Below are positions 28,894 through 38,410 of a stretch of DNA of 64,000 bases, piece by piece. The DNA is from an uncultured Clostridia bacterium (lineage in GTDB: Bacteria; Bacillota; Clostridia; Oscillospirales; Acutalibacteraceae): NCBI GenBank assembly GCA_905235625.1, contig CAJOLX010000006.1, positions 1-64,000 on the forward strand. Direction: 5' to 3'. The notes under the pieces were generated by a model that did not search any database, had not been told where the DNA came from, and saw only the letters and a list, made by a program, of their open reading frames with translations. Within the stretch, counting starts at the first letter, position 1; every line of letters starts with the position of its first letter. Both the position numbers and the translations under genes were made by a program.

Positions 28894-30180
28894 ATGAGTG
28901 AAGATTTAAAAAGAACGTTATTTTCGGAGCTGAGAACAATCTATGAAACGACTGCGGAGGATCCGCACACTTTCAGATTGTCGATTAAACTTAAAGACTT
29001 AATAGACGGAGACATCCTTCGCAACGCGGTAAACCGCACCATAAAAAGATACCCTTATTTTTCGGTGCGCATGGTCAGAAGCGGAGCGGACGTCTTTTTT
29101 GAAAACAATCCGCTTCCGTTTCCCGTTATCGAAACGAACGAAAGGATAACTCTCGGCGCATCGGAAACGAACTATCATATCCTGGCGCTGTGTTATTGGC
29201 AAAACTGGCTGCATATTGACTGCTATCATGCTCTGACGGACGGCGGCGGACTGCATCCCTTCGTTTTGACTCTTCTGCATCTTTACTTTTCCGGCTTTTA
29301 CGGGATAGAGCCGGACGAAGCGAACGTGCGTTTGCCCGGCAGCCCGATACCCGAGGAAGAATGGAAAGACCCCGCGGATATTTCCCTGTCACCCGAACGG
29401 GAAGGGCTTGCCTCAAAATGGTTTTCTCCCGCGTTTCAAATCGAAAAAGAGCACGTAAATCTGCAGCCCGAAAGCATCGTTACGACCATAGGCATCTCCG
29501 AAAAAGAATTTCTCCCTTACAGCTTTTCAAACGACGGCTCGCCCGCCACCATAATCTCGCTTTTGCTCGCCCGCAGCATTGCCATGGCGCACCCGGACGC
29601 CGCCGACCCGATAGTGATAGCGCTGTGCGTAAATCAGCGAAAAGCTCTCGGCGCGCCCCTTGCGCATCAGAGCCTTGTGGGAGACGTTCGCCTTGTGTAT
29701 AACGACAGAATGAAAAATCTGCCGTTTATGAGTCAGGCTACCTGCTTCAGAGGAATGGTTGCCCTGCAGTCCGACCGCGAAATGGTTATGGACGAAATAA
29801 GGGATTATCAGGCTTTAATGAAAGAACTTAAAGGGATGAATACCTTTGAGGAGCGGCACGACGCCTGCGTTCGCCGCATGGAAGAGCTTTCAAAATGCGT
29901 AACCGCGACCGTAAGCTATATCGGAAAGGTGAATATGGGCTCAATTGAGCAATATCTGCAGGAATTTGACCCGCTCCCGTCTACCGCTCTCCCGTCCATG
30001 CACACGCCGCTTACTATTGAAATGGTTTCCATGAACGGATATATCGTTCTCAATTTCATTCAATACTTCACCGAAATGGGCTATTTTTCATCTTTCGTAA
30101 AACAGCTTAGAGATAACAACGTTAACTACAACGTTTTGCGGCAGGAGAAAGCGCTTTATCCTTCTGTGGAAATGCCGTAA
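28894..30180 (+). CDS. Standalone condensation-domain/alcohol acetyltransferase-like acyltransferase
   Basis: HALTDGGG (HxxxDG) catalytic motif; RNAVNRTIKRYPYFSVRMV N-terminal pattern of condensation superfamily. Confidence 0.75.
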   Translation: MSEDLKRTLFSELRTIYETTAEDPHTFRLSIKLKDLIDGDILRNAVNRTIKRYPYFSVRMVRSGADVFFENNPLPFPVIETNERITLGASETNYHILALCYWQNWLHIDCYHALTDGGGLHPFVLTLLHLYFSGFYGIEPDEANVRLPGSPIPEEEWKDPADISLSPEREGLASKWFSPAFQIEKEHVNLQPESIVTTIGISEKEFLPYSFSNDGSPATIISLLLARSIAMAHPDAADPIVIALCVNQRKALGAPLAHQSLVGDVRLVYNDRMKNLPFMSQATCFRGMVALQSDREMVMDEIRDYQALMKELKGMNTFEERHDACVRRMEELSKCVTATVSYIGKVNMGSIEQYLQEFDPLPSTALPSMHTPLTIEMVSMNGYIVLNFIQYFTEMGYFSSFVKQLRDNNVNYNVLRQEKALYPSVEMP

Positions 30181-30415
30181 TGTGCCTTCGGCATGAATTG
30201 CGCCTTACGGCGCATGAATTGTTCCTTCGGAACATGAATTGCCTTCGGCATGAATTGCGCCTTACGGCGCATGAATTGTTCCTTCGGAACATGAATTGCC
30301 TTCGGCATGAATTGTGCCTTACGGCGCATTAGTTGAACCTTCGGTTCATGAATTGTTTAGCGAGAAATCATGGGCGAAGCCCAAATTACGACGCGCAGCG
30401 TCAATTTATTTTTGA
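30181..30415. repeat. Array of short hairpins with ATGAATT spacers, 57-bp period
   Basis: GCCTTCGGC-ATGAATT-GCGCCTTACGGCGC-ATGAATT-GTTCCTTCGGAAC-ATGAATT repeated at 30184 and 30241, diverged third copy from 30298, then GGGCGAAGCCC and GACGCGCAGCGTC hairpins. Confidence 0.9.
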
Positions 30416-30427
30416 GGAGTAAAAATT

Positions 30428-30862
30428 ATGGATTACAGAAAATTCGGCGATACGGTTTATATTCGTATGGACAGAGACGATGAGATAATAGGCGGCATAT
30501 TGGAAATTTGCAAAAAGGAGAATATCCGCTCAGCCGTTTTCAGCGGAATCGGCGGCTGCAAAGAGGCGCAGGTGCAAACCTTTATGCCCGAAATCGGCGC
30601 GTTTGAAACGCGGACGATAAGCGGCATGCTGGAGCTTGTGTCGCTTAACGGAAACGTTATTTCCGACGAAAGCGGCGAGCTTTATTATCACACCCACGCC
30701 GCCTTTTCTTACAAAGAAGGCGAGAAGCACTGCGTTGCGGCAGGGCATATTAAGTCCATAACGGTTTTGTATACGGCTGAGATAGAGCTTCGACCCGTTG
30801 TCGGCGGCGAAATCAAACGAAAGTATAATCCCGAAACGGGCACGGGCTTTTGGAGCTTTTAA
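30428..30862 (+). CDS. PPC/DUF296 domain protein (PD1-like DNA-binding)
   Basis: IRSAVFSGIGGCKEAQV, ISGMLELVSLNGNV, YYHTHAAFS, AGHIKSITVLYTAEI. Confidence 0.8.
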   Translation: MDYRKFGDTVYIRMDRDDEIIGGILEICKKENIRSAVFSGIGGCKEAQVQTFMPEIGAFETRTISGMLELVSLNGNVISDESGELYYHTHAAFSYKEGEKHCVAAGHIKSITVLYTAEIELRPVVGGEIKRKYNPETGTGFWSF

Positions 30863-30881
30863 CAGAAATTGACAGCTTGCG

Positions 30882-30910
30882 CAGACCGCTTCGGCGGTCT
30901 GTTATTTTTT
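30882..30910 (+). terminator. Intrinsic terminator
   Basis: CAGACCGC-TTCG-GCGGTCTG perfect hairpin then TTATTTTTT. Confidence 0.85.
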
Positions 30911-30927
30911 GCGTTATTCCGCAAAAT

Positions 30928-31088
30928 ATGAATTTTCCCTCCGGAAAATTCAAATCACGGAGCGAAGCGAGAAATCATGGGCGAAGCCCAATTCATGACG
31001 CGCAGCGTCAAATCATGGAGCGAAGCGAGAAATCATGACGCGCAGCGTCAATTCATTATATTATGAATTGCGCCTTGCGGCGCATTAA
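30928..31088. repeat. Second hairpin array, mostly inverted orientation (AATTCAT/AAATCAT spacers)
   Basis: TTTTCCCTCCGGAAAA, GGAGCGAAGCGAG, GGGCGAAGCCC, GACGCGCAGCGTC (x2), GCGCCTTGCGGCGC units. Confidence 0.85.
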
Positions 31089-31144
31089 AATGCTTGATAT
31101 TATTCCGAAAAAGCTCTATAATCAAACAAAAGCATCAAATTAAC

Positions 31145-31319
31145 GCTATTCGTTGCAAAATCAGTGCAACGAAAACGCTAATCGTTGTACAACGAATGCA
31201 ACGAAAAACCTAATCGTTGCACAACGAATGCAACGAAAACACCGAATTTACGCTATTCGTTGCAATAAAAATGCAACGAAAAATTAATCGTTGCATTATC
31301 GTTGCAAATATGCTACAAT
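31145..31319 (+). promoter_or_regulatory. Ten-copy TGCAACG/CGTTGCA motif array over a sigma-A promoter
   Basis: Motif near 31151, 31165, 31183 (variant), 31198, 31215, 31230, 31258, 31272, 31289, 31299; -35 TTGCAT 31291-31296, 17 bp, -10 TACAAT 31314-31319. Confidence 0.8.
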
Positions 31320-31351
31320 TATCACACCATAAACAAACGGGAGAGATTACA

Positions 31352-32605
31352 ATGAAAGAAAGCCGATTTTTGGAATTTAAAAAGGAAATCACCAATTCTT
31401 TCCTGAAAACCGTCAGCGCATTTGCAAATTTCGGTGACGGAACTATTTTGTTCGGTGTTGATGACCGCGGAAATCCCATCGGATTTTCTGAGGCGGACAG
31501 CTTACGCTTGGATATTGAAAATCGAATCAATGACAGTATCAAGCCCAAACCGGAATATTCAATCAGCGTTAATCCGAAAAACAACGTAATCACCTTGAGC
31601 GTTTCGGAAGGAAAATATAAGCCTTATTTCTACAAGGGCAAAGCATACAGAAGAAGCGACACCGCAACGATTGAGGTTGATCAAGCTGAGCTGAGAAGAT
31701 TGACTTTAGAAGGAGAAAACCTTTATTTTGAAGAATTGCCGTGCGGAAAAAAGAATCTTTCTTTTGATTATTTTGAAGCGAAAATCATTGAAAAATTGGG
31801 AATAAAAGCCCTGAACGATGATATTTTGAGAACGTTCGGCTTTATTAACGATGATAAAAAGTTTAATAATGCCGGTGAGCTTTTTTCCGATAAAAACAGT
31901 TTCGGAGGCATTGATATAGCAAGATTCGGCAGCTCAATCAGCGAAATATTTGACAGAGAAACAATATCGGGAGTGTCAATACTCAAGCAATACGACGATG
32001 CGTTAGCCGCTTTCAGACGATATTATCAATATGAAAAAATTCAAGGCGCCGAGAGAGAAACCATCAGCCGAATACCGGAGGAAGCTTTCAGAGAGGCGGT
32101 GGCAAACGCTCTCGTTCACAGAACGTGGGACGTTAATTCGCATATCAGAGTAGCGATGTTTTCTGACAGAATTGAAATATATTCGCCGGGAGGGCTTCCG
32201 AAAGGCACAACGGAAGAAGAATATCTGAACGGCTCTATTTCCAATCTGCGCAATCCGATAATCGGAAACGTATTTTTCAGGCTTCATTATATTGAAATGT
32301 TCGGAACGGGAATCAGGCGCATTAAAGAATTATATGCGGAAGCTTTCAAAAAACCCGATTTCTCCATTACGGATAATTCAATAAGCGTTATTCTTCCGTG
32401 CTTTGACAGAATAACGGGAATTTCGGAAGACGGCAGAAAAATACTTGCGATTTTGGAAGAAGGAAGAATTCTGTCTGCCAAAGAGCTGTCGGAAAAACTC
32501 GAATGGAGTAAAGATAAGACAATCAGAATATTAAACGTGCTTTTGAAGGAAGGCTACGTTCGAAAAGACGGAGGCGGCCGCAGCACAAAATATTCAAAGC
32601 GTTGA
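31352..32605 (+). CDS. AlbA_2/Schlafen-type DNA-binding, ATP-binding transcriptional regulator-like protein
   Basis: ESRFLEFKKEITNSFLKTVSAFANFGDGTILFGVDDRGNPIG; C-terminal FREAVANALVHRTW and HTH-like region. Confidence 0.85.
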   Translation: MKESRFLEFKKEITNSFLKTVSAFANFGDGTILFGVDDRGNPIGFSEADSLRLDIENRINDSIKPKPEYSISVNPKNNVITLSVSEGKYKPYFYKGKAYRRSDTATIEVDQAELRRLTLEGENLYFEELPCGKKNLSFDYFEAKIIEKLGIKALNDDILRTFGFINDDKKFNNAGELFSDKNSFGGIDIARFGSSISEIFDRETISGVSILKQYDDALAAFRRYYQYEKIQGAERETISRIPEEAFREAVANALVHRTWDVNSHIRVAMFSDRIEIYSPGGLPKGTTEEEYLNGSISNLRNPIIGNVFFRLHYIEMFGTGIRRIKELYAEAFKKPDFSITDNSISVILPCFDRITGISEDGRKILAILEEGRILSAKELSEKLEWSKDKTIRILNVLLKEGYVRKDGGGRSTKYSKR

Positions 32606-32678
32606 CCGGCTCTCAAAGGCAAAAATCATTTGCCGCGGCAATAGCGACGCCATACCATTTTGAAAGGATGCGGTGACG

Positions 32679-33677
32679 ATGAAACGAACAGGAGGTTTTG
32701 CGCTCATCATGTTTTGCTGTTTAATGCTGCTCGGAGGGTGCTCAAAAGGCTCGAAAGAAACCGTTACGAATATGAAAATTTCGGTCGACGACGTAACGGA
32801 GTTTTATTACACTTATGAAAATATCAACTTCAACGCATCTTATTTGAGATATAGGTTTTACAGAGAAAGCGATAAATATACGTTCAGCTTCGAAAAGCGC
32901 GAAAAACCGGGCGAATACGGGCCGACGAATGAAGAGGACGTAACCGGCAGCGGCGCTGTCGAGCTCAAAAAAGAGGAATGGAATAAGTTTTTATCGCTAA
33001 TCAAAGACGGCTCGGTCGGTAAGAGAGAAGATTCCGCCGAAGCCGGGGATTCCGGGCCGTGGACGTTTATTTATTGGAAGAAAGACAAGGGCAAATATCA
33101 GGTTTTTGATTTTTCATCATACGACAAAAGAGCGCAGTTTGAGGAATTTTGCCTGGAGTTAAGCGAGCAGAGCGACCGCATTGAAGAAACGTCTGCGTCA
33201 AGCGGAGAAGGGAAAACGGAGACCGAAATGAAAGATTTTAACCTTGTACGCGTGAGATTCAGCCCGGGCTACGGCGATATGCTCGGCGGATATCACAGCT
33301 CATCGCTCGAAAAGGACGAAAACGGAAATTGGGTTTTTATCTGCCGCGACCGTGAAGAACACAGCTCGCCTACGACGGTTTCGGTTTACGCGGTTTCGGA
33401 TGAAAAAGCGGCGGAGTTTGAAGATTTTATATCGAAAAACAAGGTCACGTCATTGGAAAAGCGGCTTAAAAGCGACTTGTTCGCAACCGATTACAGCCCG
33501 TGGAGCTGGACTTTTGATTATGAAACGACGTCGTTTGGAAAAGTCAAACGAGACGATTGCCGCCTTGAAGAATACAGAAGATACTCAAAGAAAGACATGG
33601 AGCTCCTCAGTGAGCTCAGAGAAAAGTTTAACGGATTGCGCGGCGATAAAATTTCGGAAACCGTTGAGGAAGATTGA
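32679..33677 (+). CDS. Lipoprotein, function unknown
   Basis: Lipobox LMLLGGC; soluble hydrophilic mature region. Confidence 0.75.
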   Translation: MKRTGGFALIMFCCLMLLGGCSKGSKETVTNMKISVDDVTEFYYTYENINFNASYLRYRFYRESDKYTFSFEKREKPGEYGPTNEEDVTGSGAVELKKEEWNKFLSLIKDGSVGKREDSAEAGDSGPWTFIYWKKDKGKYQVFDFSSYDKRAQFEEFCLELSEQSDRIEETSASSGEGKTETEMKDFNLVRVRFSPGYGDMLGGYHSSSLEKDENGNWVFICRDREEHSSPTTVSVYAVSDEKAAEFEDFISKNKVTSLEKRLKSDLFATDYSPWSWTFDYETTSFGKVKRDDCRLEEYRRYSKKDMELLSELREKFNGLRGDKISETVEED

Positions 33678-33832
33678 ATTGCGCCTGACGGAGCGTGATT
33701 TTCCCCGCGGCGTGCCGTCAATTCATTCTCTTCGTTCTCAACCGTCGGTAGAGCCGCTGAAAATCAACCTGCGGTTCGTGTAAAAGCGCGGCAAAATCGG
33801 CTATGATCAAGCTGCGAAAGGAGGCGTCCGAT

Positions 33833-34447
33833 ATGGATCAAATCAAAATCGGCAAATTCATTTCATCCTGCCGGAAGGAGCAGGGCATGACTCAGGCGGC
33901 GCTTGCCGAGAAGCTCGAAATCAGCGACCGGGCAGTGTCAAAATGGGAGACGGGAAAATCAATGCCGGATTCCGGAATAATGCTTGAGTTATGTGAAATA
34001 TTAAAAATCAACGTAAACGAGCTCCTGTCGGGCGAAAGAATCATGGCAGAATCATACGATAAACGGGCAGAAGAAAATTTGCTGGAAATGAAAAAGCAGG
34101 TGGAAGAAAAGAACCGTCAAATGCTCAAAACGGAGTATTGGCTCGTGTTCCCGCCGGTCGTCGCGGGGCTCGTAATGGTGTTTTTGGCATCGTTTGTCAA
34201 TATGCCGGAGTGGCTGAGAGCGGCGCTTTGCGTTTTTTCGCTTGTCTTGATTTTCACGGTGTGCTTTATTGCCGTGGGCATTGAGCAAAAAGCGGGATAT
34301 TACGAATGTCAAAATTGTTTTCACCGCTACGTGCCGACCTACCGGCAAGTAAATCTTGCAATGCATATGGGCAGAACGAGATATATGAAATGCCCGAATT
34401 GCGGCAAACGCAGCTGGCAGAAAAAAGTGCTTACAAAAGAAGAATAA
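33833..34447 (+). CDS. XRE-family HTH regulator with two TM segments and zinc-ribbon-like C-terminus
   Basis: IGKFISSCRKEQGMTQAALAEKLEISDRAVSKWETGKSMPD; CxxC pairs (CQNC, CPNC). Confidence 0.8.
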   Translation: MDQIKIGKFISSCRKEQGMTQAALAEKLEISDRAVSKWETGKSMPDSGIMLELCEILKINVNELLSGERIMAESYDKRAEENLLEMKKQVEEKNRQMLKTEYWLVFPPVVAGLVMVFLASFVNMPEWLRAALCVFSLVLIFTVCFIAVGIEQKAGYYECQNCFHRYVPTYRQVNLAMHMGRTRYMKCPNCGKRSWQKKVLTKEE

Positions 34448-34456
34448 CGAAACGAG

Positions 34457-34499
34457 ACTCCCCGCAGCCGAAGCAATCATCGGAGGCGGGGAGCTTTTT
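34457..34499 (+). terminator. Intrinsic terminator
   Basis: ACTCCCCGCAGCCG...GGCGGGGAGCTTTTT. Confidence 0.65.
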
Positions 34500-34641
34500 G
34501 CGCGAATGACCGCTCGAGCACTAAAATAGCGCTAAGATATTTAAATAAAAATAAGAACTTTGCCGCTTTTTATTGATTTTCGGCTTATTTATTGTTAAAA
34601 TAAAAAATCAGATGATTTTGAGGCATTCGGGGAGGAATATT

Positions 34642-35202
34642 GTGAAACTGAAAAAGCTTAATGCGGCTTTGGGGCTTTTGACGATACTGTGTCTGCTGCT
34701 CCACATGGGCTACAGCGTTTATACTTACGTTACGTTTTACTATAATCCGACGCTTTCAAAGGCGTTTCAGCTGCCGGTGATTATTGCTGCGTGCCTGCAC
34801 GGAGTTACGGGTATGCTCACGGTGTTTTTACAGAATGACGGCGGCAGCGCGGCGCTTTATCCGAGGCATAACCGCCGCGTGATTTTACAGAAAGTTTCGG
34901 CGGCGCTGATATTCCCTCTTCTTATTTTGCATCTGAACACCTTTTCGCTGATGAAGCAGAGCGCGGAGAACGGAGAAAAAGGGGTCGTTATTGCGCTGAT
35001 TGCGGCTGAGCTGCTCTTTTTTGCCGCTGCAATTACTCACGCAGCCGTGTCGCTTACAAACGGCTTTATAACGCTCGGCATTTTATCATCGAGGAATACG
35101 CAAAAGAAAATCGACACGGTTGTTTACGTTATATGCGCGCTCGGATTTATTGCCGCCGTTTACTCGGTCGTTAAGGGCCAGGCAGCCATGTTTCTGAGTT
35201 AG
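34642..35202 (+). CDS. Fumarate reductase/succinate dehydrogenase-type membrane anchor
   Basis: GTG start with GGAGG; about five TM segments with conserved His; directly upstream of flavoprotein and Fe-S subunits. Confidence 0.6.
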   Translation: MKLKKLNAALGLLTILCLLLHMGYSVYTYVTFYYNPTLSKAFQLPVIIAACLHGVTGMLTVFLQNDGGSAALYPRHNRRVILQKVSAALIFPLLILHLNTFSLMKQSAENGEKGVVIALIAAELLFFAAAITHAAVSLTNGFITLGILSSRNTQKKIDTVVYVICALGFIAAVYSVVKGQAAMFLS

Positions 35203-35215
35203 GCGGAGAGATAAA

Positions 35216-36850
35216 ATGAAAAATGCAATTATTATCGGAAGCGGAATTTCCGGCATGACCTGCGCCGTAAAGCTTGCCGAGGCGGGAGTTCGCTCGCTGA
35301 TCGTGTCGCCGTTTCCCGCTGAAAGGTCACAGTCCGTTATGGCGGCGGGCGGCATAAACGCAGTGCTTTCAAATCCCGAAGAGGGCGACTCGGTCGCCTG
35401 CCATGTTGACGATACGCTCAAAGGCGGCAACTTTCTTGCGGGCAAAAATGCCGTTAAGGGCTTGTGCGAGGGCGCGCAGGATATAATCCGCTATCTTGAA
35501 AAAATAGGCACGGTATTTACCGTTGACGAAAACGGCGCTCCGGCAAGGCACTCTTTCGGCGGGCAGTCGCACAAGAGAACGTGCTATTGCGGCGCCGCCA
35601 CGGGCAAGCAGATAGTTTCGGCGCTTGTGATGGAAGTGAGGCGCTGTGAAGCCGCGGGAATGATAAGCCGCAGGCTTTGGAGCTGCTTTCATTCGGCGCT
35701 CATTAAAGACGGCGTTTGTTACGGAGCTCTCTTTTTTGATGAGTCACAGGGCAGGCTTGTTGCGGAATACGCCGACGCTGTCGTAATCGCAACGGGCGGT
35801 CAGAATGCGCTATTCGGCAAAACGACGGGCTCAACTCAGTGTGACGGCTATACCGCAGGCAAACTGTTTATGCAGGGCGCCGAGCTTAAAAATCCTGAAT
35901 TTATTCAATATCACCCCACAACGTTTGAAACCGCTCAAAAAAGAATGCTCGTGTCGGAAACGGCGCGCGGCGAGGGCGGCAGGCTCTTCTATATTGAAAA
36001 CGGAAAACGGGTTTACTTTATGGAAGAAAAATACGGGCCTAAAGGCAATCTTATGACCCGTGACGTTGTGAGCCGTGAGATTTACGCAGCGAACAGGGAA
36101 GTGTTTCTTGACGTTTCCTTTCTCGGCAAAGATGAAATAGACCGCAAGCTGCCCGAGGTGCGCGATCTTTGCAAAAAATACCGCAATATCGACATAGCGA
36201 AAGAGCCCATACCCGTGGCACCGTCCGTTCATTTCTTTATGGGCGGGCTTGCAGTGCGGAACAATCACGAAACCAATATCAAAAATCTTTTTGCCGTGGG
36301 CGAATGCGCGTCAATTTATCACGGAGCAAACCGCCTCGGAGGCAATTCTCTGCTTGCGGCTCTCTATTCAGGCTCTGTTGCGGCTAAAGAAATTTCGGAG
36401 AGACCGAGCCCGGAGAGCAAATGTGATTTTGCCGATTATTGCAAGGCAGAGGGCTTAAAGCTCGAAAAAATGAAGGAGTCAAAGAGTCAGTTCCCGGTTA
36501 TGTACATTAGGGATCTTGCCGCGCAGACCGTGAACCGCAATTTGGGCATAGTTCGCGACGCTTCTTCGCTGCAAAAGGGCATAGAAGACCTTGATTACTA
36601 TCTCTCCGTTGCGGGCCGCATAAACTACGACAGCAGCGTCATGATGTATTTTAACTACTCTCTGACAGGTATTTTGACTCTTGCGAGAGCGACGATGACG
36701 AGCGCTCTCGAGCGGAAAGAGAGCAGGGGAGCGCATTACAGAAGCGATTATCCCGACGCGGACGATTCTTTTGCCGCTTCCTCGATAATCTCTTACGACG
36801 GCGGAGCTTACCGCGTGAGGCTCGATAAGGAGCGGGAATATGAAAGTTAA
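35216..36850 (+). CDS. Fumarate reductase/succinate dehydrogenase-type flavoprotein subunit
   Basis: IIGSGISGMTCAVKLAEAG, HSFGGQSHKRTCYCGAATGKQI, QYHPTTF, HFFMGGLAV, GANRLGGNSLL. Confidence 0.85.
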   Translation: MKNAIIIGSGISGMTCAVKLAEAGVRSLIVSPFPAERSQSVMAAGGINAVLSNPEEGDSVACHVDDTLKGGNFLAGKNAVKGLCEGAQDIIRYLEKIGTVFTVDENGAPARHSFGGQSHKRTCYCGAATGKQIVSALVMEVRRCEAAGMISRRLWSCFHSALIKDGVCYGALFFDESQGRLVAEYADAVVIATGGQNALFGKTTGSTQCDGYTAGKLFMQGAELKNPEFIQYHPTTFETAQKRMLVSETARGEGGRLFYIENGKRVYFMEEKYGPKGNLMTRDVVSREIYAANREVFLDVSFLGKDEIDRKLPEVRDLCKKYRNIDIAKEPIPVAPSVHFFMGGLAVRNNHETNIKNLFAVGECASIYHGANRLGGNSLLAALYSGSVAAKEISERPSPESKCDFADYCKAEGLKLEKMKESKSQFPVMYIRDLAAQTVNRNLGIVRDASSLQKGIEDLDYYLSVAGRINYDSSVMMYFNYSLTGILTLARATMTSALERKESRGAHYRSDYPDADDSFAASSIISYDGGAYRVRLDKEREYES

Positions 36851-37538
36851 GATATTGAGGCAGAAAAATCCTTTTTCCGAAAGCTATTGGGAAGCGTTCG
36901 ATGCGGACGTTACGGAAGGAATGTCCATAGCGGGGCTGCTTGACAGCATTAACTATAACGACGACATCGTTAATGATAAAGGCGAAAAGACCGCCCGCAT
37001 AGGCTGGGAGTGCTCGTGCCTTCAGGGCATTTGCGGCGCGTGCGCCATGGTGATAAACGGCACTCCCGCGCTCGCGTGCGAAACGTTTGCGGGCAATTTG
37101 AAGGGGGACGAAATAACGATTCGGCCCTTGAGTAAATTCCCGGTTATTCACGACCTTTTGGTCGACCGCTCGATTATTCAGGAAAATCTGCGCAAAACCG
37201 ACGTTTACATAGAGGAATATAAGCCCGACAGCTCAAAGAGCAAATCAAAAAAAGAAAAGGAATATCTTCACCAATATTCCGCGGCAAAGTGCCTTAAATG
37301 CGGGCTCTGCCTCGAGGTTTGCCCTAATTACGCAGGCGGCGAAAATTTTTACGGCGCGCTTTTTGCAAACGACTGTTATCTTGTCGCCTCTCGCAATAAA
37401 GAAAAAGCGGGAGAGATAGGCAAAATGTATAAAGAGCATTTCGGCAGAGGGTGCTCAAAAGCGCTCTCGTGCATGGACGTTTGCCCGATGAAAATAGAAA
37501 CGACAGCGTCAATGGCGAAAATGAACAGACAGCCCTAA
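36840..37538 (+). CDS. Fumarate reductase/succinate dehydrogenase-type iron-sulfur subunit
   Basis: WECSCLQGICGACAMVINGTPALAC 2Fe-2S motif, CLKCGLCLEVCP, CSKALSCMDVCP. Confidence 0.85.
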   Translation: MKVKILRQKNPFSESYWEAFDADVTEGMSIAGLLDSINYNDDIVNDKGEKTARIGWECSCLQGICGACAMVINGTPALACETFAGNLKGDEITIRPLSKFPVIHDLLVDRSIIQENLRKTDVYIEEYKPDSSKSKSKKEKEYLHQYSAAKCLKCGLCLEVCPNYAGGENFYGALFANDCYLVASRNKEKAGEIGKMYKEHFGRGCSKALSCMDVCPMKIETTASMAKMNRQP

Positions 37539-37594
37539 CGCCGCGTTGAAGCAAAATCCGGATTTACGGCAAGATTTAATTTGAGGTAACCGCA

Positions 37595-38410
37595 ATGAGC
37601 ATAAAAATCGAAACGGTAAAGACAGAGTCTTTTGAAATGGAATATTTTAAATTCGGGCGTGGAAAAGAGCCTCTCGTTATTCTGCCCGGGCTCAGCGTTC
37701 AGAGCGTGATGCCTGCCGCAGATATCGTCGCAGAGGCTTATGATGTTTTGGCGGATGACTTCACCGTTTATCTGTTTGACCGCAGAAAAGATTTGCCCTC
37801 GTCATATTCCGTTGCCGATATTGCGCGCGACACTTTCGAAGCGCTCTCGGCGCTCGGTTTGGCAAAGGTTTGCCTTTTCGGCGTGTCTCAGGGCGGCATG
37901 GCGGCTCAGCTTATTGCCGCGGAACACCCGGAGCTTGTTAAAAAGCTTGCGGTCGGCTCTTCGCCGGCATACGAAACCCGGGAGCTGCGAGCTTTGCTCA
38001 AAAGCCTTATCGAAACTGCGAAAGCGGGCGACGCCGAAAAATTATATTTATCCTTCGGAGAGGCGATTTATCCGAAAGCAGCGTTTGAAAACGCGCGTGA
38101 AATGCTGATTGACGCCGCAAAGAGCGTTACTGAAGCTGAGCTTTGCCGCTTCGTTATTCTCGCGGAAGGAATTGAAAATTTTGACGCGAGAGAAAAGCTC
38201 AAAAATATTGCCTGCCCCACGCTTGCGATATTTTCCTCCGACGATAACGTTATCGGCGCCGGCGCCTCGGCGGATTTTGAAATATGCTTTGCCGGGCGTT
38301 CCGATTTTGAAACGTGTTTTTATGACGGATACGGTCATGCGGCTTATGACCTTGCGCCCGACTATAAAGAACGCTTAAAGCGTTTTTTCACCGACGGGGG
38401 ACTGTCATGA
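37595..38410 (+). CDS. Alpha/beta hydrolase
   Basis: LVILPGLSVQS, LFGVSQGGMAAQLIA. Confidence 0.8.
   Translation: MSIKIETVKTESFEMEYFKFGRGKEPLVILPGLSVQSVMPAADIVAEAYDVLADDFTVYLFDRRKDLPSSYSVADIARDTFEALSALGLAKVCLFGVSQGGMAAQLIAAEHPELVKKLAVGSSPAYETRELRALLKSLIETAKAGDAEKLYLSFGEAIYPKAAFENAREMLIDAAKSVTEAELCRFVILAEGIENFDAREKLKNIACPTLAIFSSDDNVIGAGASADFEICFAGRSDFETCFYDGYGHAAYDLAPDYKERLKRFFTDGGLS

Noticed and set aside
30181-31088. Possible CRISPR array
   Set aside because: The units are short hairpins with constant spacers and a 57-bp tandem period; there are no unique spacers and no cas genes.
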